Notes under the pieces: generated by a model
Told to the model about the DNA's origin: nothing
Database searches by the model: none
The model's input: only the letters and a program-made list of their open reading frames with translations
Position numbers and translations under genes: made by a program
Assembly: GCA_964291375.2 (NCBI GenBank)
Contig: OZ219809.1
Coordinates: forward strand, 2,418,001-2,482,000
Length of the DNA: 64,000 nt
Direction: 5' to 3'
Origin: 3107 sp001483205
GTDB taxonomy: Bacteria > Pseudomonadota > Alphaproteobacteria > Rhodobacterales > Rhodobacteraceae
Shown here: piece after piece, positions 9,487 through 18,262 of the stretch
Numbering within the stretch: the stretch's first letter is position 1
Layout of the letters: the number at the start of each line of letters is the position of its first letter

Positions 9487-9500
<14 letters not shown>
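9186..9500 (+). CDS. DUF2849 domain-containing protein
   Basis: The 104-residue protein (MSRQFTPKVVTANALIEGDVIYL...) matches the DUF2849 family, which in alphaproteobacteria sits almost invariably between cysG and the sulfite/nitrite reductase. The start overlaps the cysG stop, and the end overlaps the cysI start. The role is unknown; context suggests it supports sulfite reductase assembly or activity. No membrane segment or cysteine cluster is seen. Confidence 0.9.
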
Positions 9501-11157
<1,657 letters not shown>

Positions 11158-11200
11158 GGCCGTTATTCCCCCGGATGGTGCAGGGCGGGCAGAGGATATG

Positions 11201-11267
11201 AAAGACCTCTGCATAATGGCGCATCGGTGGCCAAACCGTCTGCCCGGCTAAGCCAATATGCAAAGAC
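11201..11267. repeat. Inverted-repeat element at the usual cysH position
   Basis: AAAGACCTCTGCATAATGGCG (left, from 11201) faces CCAATATGCAAAGAC (right, ending about 11267), with the standard GGTGGCCAAACCGTCTGCCCGG centre. It fills most of the 132-bp gap between cysI and the DUF934 gene, just upstream of the latter's AGAAGGAG ribosome site. Confidence 0.82.
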
Positions 11268-11289
11268 ATCGAGTAGAAGGAGCGCCCGC

Positions 11290-11745
11290 ATGAGCGTGAT
11301 TGTCACCGATACCGGCTTTCAGCCCGATGACTGGACAGGCGGCTATGTCTCGCCCGAAGACCTGCCGCCCGACGACGCCCCGCCGTCGCCGCTGGCCGTC
11401 GCCCTGCCGTCGGACGCGCACCCGGAGGCCCTCGCCGGACAGCTTGACCGGATCGCCATGATCCGGGTGGATTTCCCCGGCCCCGCCGATGGCCGCGGCT
11501 TTACCATCGCCCGTCGCCTGCGGTTGATAGGCTTTCGGGGTCGCCTGCGTGCCGGGGGGCATGTGATTGCTGATCAATACGCCATGGCGCGCCGCGCGGG
11601 GTTTGATGAGGTGGAGATCCCTGACGCCCTCGCTGCGCGACAACCAGAGGACCAATGGCTGTTCCGCGCCAACTGGCGTGACCATGACTATCAGTCGCGG
11701 TTGCGGCTGGACCCTGACGCCACAACCCCATATACACAACGCTGA
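11290..11745 (+). CDS. DUF934 domain-containing protein (sulfite-reduction operon)
   Basis: The 151-residue product carries the DUF934 hallmarks GFRGRLRAGGHVIADQYAMA, RAGFDEVEI and DYQSRLRLD near the C-terminus. This family accompanies cysI/cysH in alpha- and betaproteobacteria; its biochemical role is not established. ATG 11290 follows AGAAGGAG at good spacing. It is transcribed with cysG-cysI unless the intervening hairpin element stops transcription. Confidence 0.92.
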   Translation: MSVIVTDTGFQPDDWTGGYVSPEDLPPDDAPPSPLAVALPSDAHPEALAGQLDRIAMIRVDFPGPADGRGFTIARRLRLIGFRGRLRAGGHVIADQYAMARRAGFDEVEIPDALAARQPEDQWLFRANWRDHDYQSRLRLDPDATTPYTQR

Positions 11746-11776
11746 CAAAGGGCGGGGCCGCCCCCCGCAGGACGCA

Positions 11777-12607
11777 ATGAACGAGCAATTAACCGTGACT
11801 CAGACCCTGAGCGCCAAGGCTGCCCCGGCTCTGCCCGACACCCAGACGGTCACGGATGTGACCCACTGGACGGACCGTCTGTTTTCATTTCGGGTGACGC
11901 GCCCGAAAAGCCTGCGCTTCCGCTCGGGCGAGTTCGTGATGATCGGGCTGACCGGCGACAACGGGCGTCCGCTGTTGCGGGCCTATTCCATTGCCTCGCC
12001 CGCCTGGGACGATGAGCTGGAATTTTACTCGATCAAGGTGCCGGACGGCCCGCTGACCTCACGGCTTCAGCATATCCGGGCGGGCGACGGGATCATCCTG
12101 CGCCCGAAACCGGTCGGCACGCTGGTGCATGACGCGCTTCTGCCCGGCAGGCGGCTCTATTTCTTCTCGACCGGCACCGGGTTTGCGCCGTTCGCGTCCC
12201 TGCTGCGCGACCCGGAGACCTATGAGAAATATGAGCAGGTCATCATCACCCATACTTGCCGGGAGGTGGCGGAGCTCGAATATGGCCGCCACCTGATCGA
12301 GGCGCTGCACGGTGACCCGCTGATTGGCGAGATGGTGGCGGGCAGGCTGAAATACTACCCGACCACCACCCGCGAGGACAGCGCGACGACCGGCCGGATT
12401 ACTGATCTGATCACCTGTGGCCGGTTGTTTGATGACCTTGGGTTGCCGCCGCTTGACCCCGAAACCGACCGGGCGATGGTGTGCGGGTCGCTTGCCTTCA
12501 ACAATGACATCCGGGCGATTCTGGAAGGGGCCGGGTTGTGCGAGGGCGCAAACTCTGAACCTGCCCAGTTTGTGGTCGAAAAGGCGTTTGTCGGCGACGG
12601 TGTGTGA
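11777..12607 (+). CDS. fpr: Ferredoxin--NADP+ reductase
   Basis: FAD enzyme that passes electrons between NADPH and ferredoxin. The 276-residue chain shows an FAD-binding barrel with the RAYSIASP motif (about residues 75-82). It also has the NADP site FFSTGTGFAPFASLLRDP and YEQVIITHTCR, MVCGSLAFN, and a C-terminal FVVEKAFVGDG tail typical of proteobacterial Fpr. ATG 11777 has a GCAGGA site. The open frame extends upstream over DUF934, but that part is a shadow. Its position supports a role in feeding sulfite reductase. Confidence 0.93.
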   Translation: MNEQLTVTQTLSAKAAPALPDTQTVTDVTHWTDRLFSFRVTRPKSLRFRSGEFVMIGLTGDNGRPLLRAYSIASPAWDDELEFYSIKVPDGPLTSRLQHIRAGDGIILRPKPVGTLVHDALLPGRRLYFFSTGTGFAPFASLLRDPETYEKYEQVIITHTCREVAELEYGRHLIEALHGDPLIGEMVAGRLKYYPTTTREDSATTGRITDLITCGRLFDDLGLPPLDPETDRAMVCGSLAFNNDIRAILEGAGLCEGANSEPAQFVVEKAFVGDGV

Positions 12608-12792
12608 GCGCGTGGCCCATGCCCGAATCGCCCGTCATCCGGGCCGGTTTACGCACGGGCCTGCCCGATTGCCGGGCGAATCGGGGCAGGGGCGGGCGAA
12701 AAGCGGTGCTCGCCGCCGTATCCGGGGCCGATCACGGGTTGAAAGCCGCAACCGTCGCGTCTATTTTCGCCCCCGTCACGTCATCAACTGCT

Positions 12793-12809
12793 GAAGGAAC
12801 AAAGCCATA
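12793..12809 (+). promoter_or_regulatory. infC Shine-Dalgarno and AUA start codon
   Basis: GAAGGAA (12793-12799) lies about 7 bases before ATA at 12807. From this ATA the frame reads ARRPHNAPPVRETGPRVNDR, the expected alphaproteobacterial IF-3 N-terminus. The only conventional start nearby, GTG 12837, has no ribosome site. Rare start codons on infC are the known basis of IF-3 autoregulation (AUU in E. coli). Confidence 0.75.
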
Positions 12810-13352
12810 GCCCGCAGACCCCACAACGCCCCGCCGGTGCGTGAAACAGGCCCCCGCGTCAATGACCGCATCCGGGCCACCGAAATCCGGCTTATCGGCC
12901 CTGACGGAGAAAACATCGGTGTTGTTCCCCCGTCCCGCGGACTCGCCCTGGCAGAGCAGGAGGGCCTTGATCTGGTCGAGATCAGCCCGAACGCCGCCCC
13001 CCCGGTCTGCAAGGTGATGGATTTCGGCAAGTTCAAGTATGAACAGCAGAAACGCGAGGCCGAGGCGCGCAGGAAGCAGAAGACGATTGATGTCAAGGAA
13101 ATCAAGTTCCGCCCGAACACCAACACCCATGATTACGAAGTCAAGATGCGTAACGTGCGGAAATTCCTTGAAAACGGCGACAAGGTGAAGGTGTCGCTGC
13201 GGTTTCGCGGGCGCGAGATGGCGCATCAGAGCCTGGGGCGGAAATTGCTGGAGCGGGTGACCGAGGACATAAGGGCGATCGGCAGGGTCGAGAACATGCC
13301 GAAACTGGAGGGCCGCCAGATGATAATGATGATCGGCCCGCTGCCCAGATAA
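12807..13352 (+). CDS. infC: Translation initiation factor IF-3
   Basis: IF-3 binds the 30S subunit, blocks 50S joining and discriminates against non-AUG starts. The 181-residue product has the N-terminal domain (GPRVNDRIRATEIRLIGPDG, LDLVEISPNAAPPVCKVMD), a lysine/arginine-rich linker (KREAEARRKQK) and the C-terminal domain (KEIKFRPNTNTHDYEVK, KVKVSLRFRGREMAH). I place the start at ATA 12807, not GTG 12837, because of the GAAGGAA site and the conserved residues encoded upstream of the GTG. If right, infC is autoregulated through its rare start. No downstream rpmI/rplT is linked; a terminator-like hairpin follows. Confidence 0.94.
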   Translation: MARRPHNAPPVRETGPRVNDRIRATEIRLIGPDGENIGVVPPSRGLALAEQEGLDLVEISPNAAPPVCKVMDFGKFKYEQQKREAEARRKQKTIDVKEIKFRPNTNTHDYEVKMRNVRKFLENGDKVKVSLRFRGREMAHQSLGRKLLERVTEDIRAIGRVENMPKLEGRQMIMMIGPLPR

Positions 13353-13400
13353 GCCCGGCGCGGTGGTGTCGGGGGCCATATCATCGCGGCCTGCGCCCCC

Positions 13401-13421
13401 GCCCCCGAAACCGGGGCTTTT
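13401..13421 (+). terminator. Putative intrinsic terminator of infC
   Basis: GCCCC(CGAAACC)GGGGC followed by TTTTC lies 48 bp past the infC stop. The stem is short (5 bp) but GC-only and has a T-run. Confidence 0.6.
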
Positions 13422-13498
13422 CATTTACCCGCAGCCGTCATAACCTGCCCTCTGGGATTCACCAGAACCGCAACCGGAACCAACATGGGAAGAATGTG

Positions 13499-14677
13499 AT
13501 GAAAAAACTGCTTATGGCCACCGCCGCGATCCTCGCCGCCAGTGCCGCCACCGTTCAGGAAGTCAAGCTGGGGGTTATCCTCGGCTTTACCGGGCCAATC
13601 GAATCGCTGACGCCGCAAATGGCCGACAGCGCCGAGATGGCAATGGCAGAGGTCAGCGCAACCGGCGCATTCCTCGGCGGCTCGACCGTCACCCCGGTGC
13701 GCGCCGACAGCACCTGCGTTGACGCCGCTGCTGCCACCACCGCCGCCGAACGGCTTGTCACCTCGGACGGGGTGAAAGGCATCATGGGGGCCGATTGTTC
13801 GGGCGTGACCGGCGCGATCCTCGCCAATGTCGCGGTGCCGAACGGCATGGTGATGATCTCGCCATCGGCCACCTCGCCCGGCCTGACCACCGCCGAGGAC
13901 AACGGGTTGTTTTTCCGCACCGCGCCGTCGGATGCCCGCCAGGGTGAGGTGATGGCCGATGTGATCTCTGACCGTGGGGTGAGTGAGGTCGCCGTAACCT
14001 ACACCAACAATGACTATGGCAAGGGGCTGGCCGACAGCTTTGTCGCGGCATTTGAGGCCGCAGGCGGCACAGTCACCATCACCGCCGCCCATGAGGACGG
14101 CAAAGCCGACTATTCGGCTGAGGTCGGCGCGCTTGCCTCCGCCGGGGGCGCTGCCCTCGTGGTGGTGGGGTATGCCGATCAGGGCGGCGCGGGTATCGTG
14201 CGCGCTTCGCTCGATTCAGGCGCGTTCAACACCTTCGTCTTTCCCGACGGCATGATTTCCGCGTCCCTGACGGACACTTTCGGCACCGAGATCGACGGCT
14301 CTTTCGGCCAGCATCCCGGCTCTGACAGTCCGGGGCAGGCGAAATTTGTCGAAATGGTCGGCGACGCTTTTGACCCGACCTCTCCGTTCACATCAGAAGC
14401 CTATGACGCGGCGGCACTGATTCTGCTGGCAATGCAGGCGGCGGGGTCGTCCGATCCGGTTGTTTATAAGGATCATGTGCTGAATGTCGCCAACGCGCCC
14501 GGCGAGGAAATCTTTCCCGGTGAGTTGGAAAAGGCGCTGGCGATCCTGGCAGAGGGCGGCGAGATCAACTATGTCGGCGCAACGGCGGTCGAGCTGATCG
14601 GCCCCGGTGAATCCGCCGGCAGCTATCGGGAGATCGAGATCAGCAACGGCGAGATCACCACCGCCCGCTATCGCTGA
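13499..14677 (+). CDS. Branched-chain amino-acid-type ABC transporter, periplasmic substrate-binding protein
   Basis: The 392-residue chain starts with a signal peptide (MKKLLMATAAILAASAATVQ). The mature part has the type I periplasmic-binding fold of the LivK/HAAT family: KLGVILGFTGPIESLTPQMA, MGADCSGVTGAIL, SPSATSPGL, VAVTYTNNDYGKGLADSF. ATG 13499 (after GGGAAG) is preferred over the overlapping GTG at 13496. It is the first gene of a liv-type operon. A strong hairpin follows, so it should be expressed above the membrane components. Substrate could be branched-chain amino acids or another amide or short acid; sequence alone cannot decide. Confidence 0.93.
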   Translation: MKKLLMATAAILAASAATVQEVKLGVILGFTGPIESLTPQMADSAEMAMAEVSATGAFLGGSTVTPVRADSTCVDAAAATTAAERLVTSDGVKGIMGADCSGVTGAILANVAVPNGMVMISPSATSPGLTTAEDNGLFFRTAPSDARQGEVMADVISDRGVSEVAVTYTNNDYGKGLADSFVAAFEAAGGTVTITAAHEDGKADYSAEVGALASAGGAALVVVGYADQGGAGIVRASLDSGAFNTFVFPDGMISASLTDTFGTEIDGSFGQHPGSDSPGQAKFVEMVGDAFDPTSPFTSEAYDAAALILLAMQAAGSSDPVVYKDHVLNVANAPGEEIFPGELEKALAILAEGGEINYVGATAVELIGPGESAGSYREIEISNGEITTARYR

Positions 14678-14700
14678 TTGCCCGACGGCGTATGAGTCTG

Positions 14701-14735
14701 AACGGCCCGGAGGTTTCGCGCCCGCCGGGCCGTTT
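14701..14735 (+). terminator. Hairpin after livK-like gene (terminator/attenuator)
   Basis: AACGGCCCGG (14701-14710) and CCGGGCCGTT (14725-14734) form a perfect 10-bp stem followed by TTC. It sits between the binding-protein gene and the ATPase gene of the same operon. It likely allows partial readthrough and so sets the usual excess of binding protein. Confidence 0.68.
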
Positions 14736-14764
14736 CACAAAGGGCGGCAAACGGGACACCGGGG

Positions 14765-15547
14765 ATGATAACCGTAGAGGGGCTGCACCGGCATTTTGGC
14801 GGGTTTCGCGCCGTTGATGGCGCGACGCTGAGCATCGAAGGGGGGGCCATAACCGGCCTGATCGGCCCCAATGGTGCAGGCAAGACAACCCTTTTCAACG
14901 TCATATCCGGTGCGCTTCGGCCTACCGCAGGCCGGGTCACCATGAACGGCGAAGACATCACCGCCCTGCCGCCCCATGTCCTGTTCCGCAAGGGCCTGTT
15001 GCGCACCTTTCAGATCGCCCATGAGTTTGGCTCTATGACCTGCCGGGAAAACCTGATGATGGTGCCCGGCGCGCAATCGGGGGAAAGGCTGTGGAACACC
15101 TGGTTCGGGCGCGCCCGGATCGCGCGGGAAGAGCACGCCCTGCGCAAGAAGGCCGATCAGGTGCTTGAGTTTCTGACCATCGGGCATCTGGCCGATCACC
15201 AGGCCGGGCAGGTTTCCGGCGGGCAGAAAAAGCTGTTGGAACTCGGGCGCACGATGATGGTGGACGCGCGCGTTGTGTTTCTGGATGAGATCGGCGCAGG
15301 CGTGAACCGGACGCTGCTCAACACCATCGGCGACGCCATTCTGCGGCTGAACCGGGAACACGGCTATACCTTTGTCGTCATCGAGCATGATATGGATTTC
15401 ATCGGTCGCATCTGCGGCCCGGTGATCTGTATGGCCGAGGGCAGGGTGCTCGCGCGCGGCACACTGGCAGAGATCAAGGCCGATGACCGGGTGATTGAGG
15501 CCTATCTGGGCGCGGGTGTGAAACACGGAGAAAAGGAGGAGATATGA
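14765..15547 (+). CDS. livG: ABC transporter ATP-binding protein, LivG type
   Basis: ATPase of the HAAT importer; it acts at the cytoplasmic membrane face with LivF. The 260 residues include Walker A GPNGAGKTT (about 35-43), signature VSGGQKKLLELGR, Walker B VVFLDEIGAG and the H-loop VIEHDMDFI. LivG-specific features are the insert between Walker A and the signature (RTFQIAHEF... ERLWNTWFG) and the C-terminal EAYLG. Walker B ends in DEIGAG instead of the usual DEPxAG, and the signature starts with Val, not Leu; both are mild variants. It overlaps the next gene by 4 bp. Confidence 0.93.
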   Translation: MITVEGLHRHFGGFRAVDGATLSIEGGAITGLIGPNGAGKTTLFNVISGALRPTAGRVTMNGEDITALPPHVLFRKGLLRTFQIAHEFGSMTCRENLMMVPGAQSGERLWNTWFGRARIAREEHALRKKADQVLEFLTIGHLADHQAGQVSGGQKKLLELGRTMMVDARVVFLDEIGAGVNRTLLNTIGDAILRLNREHGYTFVVIEHDMDFIGRICGPVICMAEGRVLARGTLAEIKADDRVIEAYLGAGVKHGEKEEI

Positions 15548-16176
15548 TGTTCAAGACCCTCATTACTACAAATGCGGCTGCTTGGCTGGCCCTTGTCACC
15601 GTCCTGCCAGCGTTTGCGCAGAGCATACTCGGTATAGCAGAGATCAATGGGCGCAAAATCGTCGTCAACGATGATTTCACTTGGTCTTACATTAATGACG
15701 ACCTTCAGGCCGCGATCCCGACCGATTGCTTCAAGATCACCGAAGTCTATCTGTTTTGCGGCAAATATCTAGGCTGGGGTGCGTATGGTGTGCAACTCTC
15801 ACCGGATATTACAGCTGCGTTCAAGCTTGATGATCGAAATTACTTCACTACGATTCACGAAACGGTAGGTGCCAATGACGGCATTTCGTTCGATTTCATA
15901 CAGGATGCGATAATCAAGAATACTGCTGCTCACGCAGGCCTGAGCACGAAAGATGTCACAATCCACTCGGTTGACGAAACTCATCTCTTCGGTGACCCCG
16001 CGCGCCGCATCGTCTATAGCGTGAATCTGAACGGGCTTGATGTGACCTATTTTAACACATTCTATGTTGTCGCAACTGAGACATTGCAATTCATCAGCTA
16101 CACCATCGGCGCTGCACCAACGCCACAGAGTATGCAAACCCATACTAATGCGATTGCGGTGCTACAAAAGCGCTGA
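15544..16176 (+). CDS. Secreted hypothetical protein inserted in the liv operon
   Basis: Unrecognised 210-residue protein lying between livG and livF. It has a clear signal peptide (hydrophobic AAWLALVTVLPAFA, cleavage near AFA|Q). The mature domain has two Cys (DCFKITEVYLFCG) that could form a disulfide, then alternating beta-like segments. Codon use and base composition are visibly less GC-rich than the flanking livG and livF (many AT third positions), suggesting later acquisition. Two ATGs are possible, 15544 (ATGA overlap) and 15547; AGGAGG at 15534-15539 fits 15547 slightly better. Being secreted and co-transcribed, it may assist the binding protein, but no function can be assigned. Confidence 0.8.
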   Translation: MMFKTLITTNAAAWLALVTVLPAFAQSILGIAEINGRKIVVNDDFTWSYINDDLQAAIPTDCFKITEVYLFCGKYLGWGAYGVQLSPDITAAFKLDDRNYFTTIHETVGANDGISFDFIQDAIIKNTAAHAGLSTKDVTIHSVDETHLFGDPARRIVYSVNLNGLDVTYFNTFYVVATETLQFISYTIGAAPTPQSMQTHTNAIAVLQKR

Positions 16177-16194
16177 TCGGGGGGCCGAAACGCG

Positions 16195-16908
16195 ATGACT
16201 GAGCCGTTCCTTTCCGGCATAGGCATGACCGGCGGCTATGGTCGGGGGCCGGACATCCTGCATGACTGCGCCATCGCGGTGAACAGGGGAGAGATCGCGG
16301 CGATTGTCGGCCCCAATGGTGCGGGCAAGTCCACGGCGATGAAGGCCCTGTTCGGGATGCTCGGGTTGCGCCGGGGCACGGTGCGGCTGGACGGCGAGGA
16401 CATCACCGCCCTGTCCCCGCAGGACCGGGTGCGCCTGGGCATGGGGTTCGTGCCGCAGACCCACAACATCTTTACCTCGATGACGGTCGAGGAAAACCTG
16501 GAAATGGGGGCTTTCATCCGCAGTGACGATGTGTCCGAAACCATGGCACAGGTCTATGACCTGTTCCCGGTTCTGAAGGAAAAGCGCCATCAGGCGGCGG
16601 GCGAGCTGTCCGGCGGGCAGCGGCAGCAGGTGGCAGTGGGCCGGGCGCTGATGACCGGGCCGAGCGTGCTGATGCTCGATGAGCCGACGGCGGGGGTTTC
16701 CCCCATCGTGATGAATGAGCTGTTCGACCGGATCATCAATGTCGCCCGCGCCGGAATTTCGATTCTGATGGTCGAGCAGAACGCCCGTCAGGCGCTGGAG
16801 ATCGCCGACAGGGGATATGTTCTGGTTCAGGGGGGCAACCGCCATACCGACACCGGGGGGGCGCTTTTGGCCAATCCCGAGGTGCGCCGGAGCTTTCTGG
16901 GGGGATGA
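16195..16908 (+). CDS. livF: ABC transporter ATP-binding protein, LivF type
   Basis: Second ATPase of the importer. The 237 residues contain Walker A GPNGAGKST (about 39-47), Q-loop FVPQTHNIF, signature LSGGQRQQVAVGRAL, Walker B VLMLDEPTAG and the LivF-type VEQNARQAL H-loop replacement. The C-terminus has VRRSFLGG. It follows the secreted hypothetical gene after 18 bp. Confidence 0.93.
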   Translation: MTEPFLSGIGMTGGYGRGPDILHDCAIAVNRGEIAAIVGPNGAGKSTAMKALFGMLGLRRGTVRLDGEDITALSPQDRVRLGMGFVPQTHNIFTSMTVEENLEMGAFIRSDDVSETMAQVYDLFPVLKEKRHQAAGELSGGQRQQVAVGRALMTGPSVLMLDEPTAGVSPIVMNELFDRIINVARAGISILMVEQNARQALEIADRGYVLVQGGNRHTDTGGALLANPEVRRSFLGG

Positions 16909-16933
16909 GGGGGCCGATGCGAGATACGCGGCA

Positions 16934-17248
16934 AGAGACCTCTGCATATTGGCGCGTCGGTGGCCGGACCGTCCGCCCGGTATGCGCTGTCGGAGCACAA
17001 GGGGCAGAGGCTTTGCCGGGACAGATGCGCGAACACCCCGAAAGGCCGCGTCCGGCCCGCACGGTAGGCGCGAACGCGCCGCCCCGTGGGGGGGCGGGCT
17101 GGCGCGGCCCGGCGTTCCGCCGGGCGGGATCAGGGCCGGGGCTTGAAATCAAAATCCGGGCGTCAGGCTATATTCTGATGGCCCTTTGCATATGGCCCGG
17201 GCCGGGCGGATGGTTTGGCCGTCAATGCGCAATCATGCAGAGGTCTCT
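16934..17248. repeat. Composite repeat element inside the liv operon
   Basis: The 343-bp gap between livF and livH has no gene. AGAGACCTCTGCAT (16934-16947) and its exact reverse complement ATGCAGAGGTCTCT (17235-17248) bracket a composite. It contains a GC-rich module (about 17010-17130, GGACAGATGCGCG...CCGCCGGGCGGGATC), a segment ending AAAATCCGGGCGTCAGGCTAT (repeated at about 33153), and an inner element copy (17181-17245). The right arm ends 3 bp before livH and provides its AGAGG ribosome site. Confidence 0.88.
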
Positions 17249-17251
17249 CTG

Positions 17252-18262
17252 ATGGACATTCTGAATGCCCTTGTCGCCCTGGCCAATTTCGTGCTGATCC
17301 CGGCCACCGCCTATGGCGCGCAACTGGCGCTGGGCGCGCTGGGGGTGACGCTGATCTACGGCATCCTGCGCTTTTCCAACTTTGCCCATGGCGACACCAT
17401 GGCATTCGCCACCATGGTCACGATTCTTGTGACCTGGCTGTTGCAGGACCGGGGGGTCAGTTTCGGGCCGTTGCCGACGGCGCTGCTCGCCCTGCCGTTC
17501 GGCATTCTGGCAACAGCGCTGTTGTTGCTGGCGACCGACAGGGTGGTCTATCGCTTTTATCGCCGCCGAAAGGCCGCGCCGGTGATCCTGCTGATTGTCT
17601 CGCTCGGCGTCATGTTCGTGATGAACGGGGTGGTGCGGTTCATCATCGGGCCGAACGATCAGCGTTTCGCCGACGGCGCGCGGTTCATCATCAGGGCGCG
17701 GGATTTCAGGGACGCCACCGGGCTGAGCGAAGGGCTGAGCCTGAAGACCACCCAATGCCTGACCGTCGGTGTGGCGGTGATCGTCGTCGCCGCGCTGTTC
17801 TGGTTTCTGAACAAGACCCGCACCGGCAAGTCGATGCGGGCCTTTTCCGACAACGAGGATCTGGCGCTTTTGTCCGGCATTGACCCGGAGCACGTGGTGC
17901 GGGTGACATGGATCATCGTTGCCGCCCTGACGACGATTGCCGGGGTGCTCTATGGGTTGGACAAGAGCTTCAAACCCCTGATCTATTTTCACCTTCTTCT
18001 GCCGGTGTTTGCCGCCGCCATTGTCGGGGGGCTGGGCAACCCGGTCGGGGCTATCGCGGGCGGCTTTGTCATCGCGTTTTCCGAGGTCACCATCACCTAT
18101 GCGTGGAAGAAGGTGCTGACCTATCTTGCCCCCGAAGGGTTCGGGCCTTCGGGCCTCGCACAGCTTTTGTCCACCGATTACAAGTTTGCGGTCAGTTTCG
18201 CGATTCTGGTCATCGTGCTGCTGTTCCGGCCAACCGGCCTTTTCCGGGGAAAGGTGCTATGA
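17252..18262 (+). CDS. livH: Branched-chain amino-acid-type ABC transporter permease, LivH type
   Basis: Inner-membrane permease of 336 residues with about eight hydrophobic helices. Family motifs are ALGVTLIYGILRFSNFAHGD near the N-terminus, TGKSMRAFSDNEDLALLSGID (the cytoplasmic coupling loop, about 190-210) and AAIVGGLGNPVGAIAGGF. The ATG at 17252 is the only good start after the repeat; its AGAGG Shine-Dalgarno lies in the repeat arm. It overlaps livM by 4 bp. Confidence 0.93.
   Translation: MDILNALVALANFVLIPATAYGAQLALGALGVTLIYGILRFSNFAHGDTMAFATMVTILVTWLLQDRGVSFGPLPTALLALPFGILATALLLLATDRVVYRFYRRRKAAPVILLIVSLGVMFVMNGVVRFIIGPNDQRFADGARFIIRARDFRDATGLSEGLSLKTTQCLTVGVAVIVVAALFWFLNKTRTGKSMRAFSDNEDLALLSGIDPEHVVRVTWIIVAALTTIAGVLYGLDKSFKPLIYFHLLLPVFAAAIVGGLGNPVGAIAGGFVIAFSEVTITYAWKKVLTYLAPEGFGPSGLAQLLSTDYKFAVSFAILVIVLLFRPTGLFRGKVL

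Noticed and set aside
12837..13352. infC starting at GTG 12837
   Set aside because: No Shine-Dalgarno before it, and ten conserved IF-3 residues lie upstream in frame from ATA 12807.
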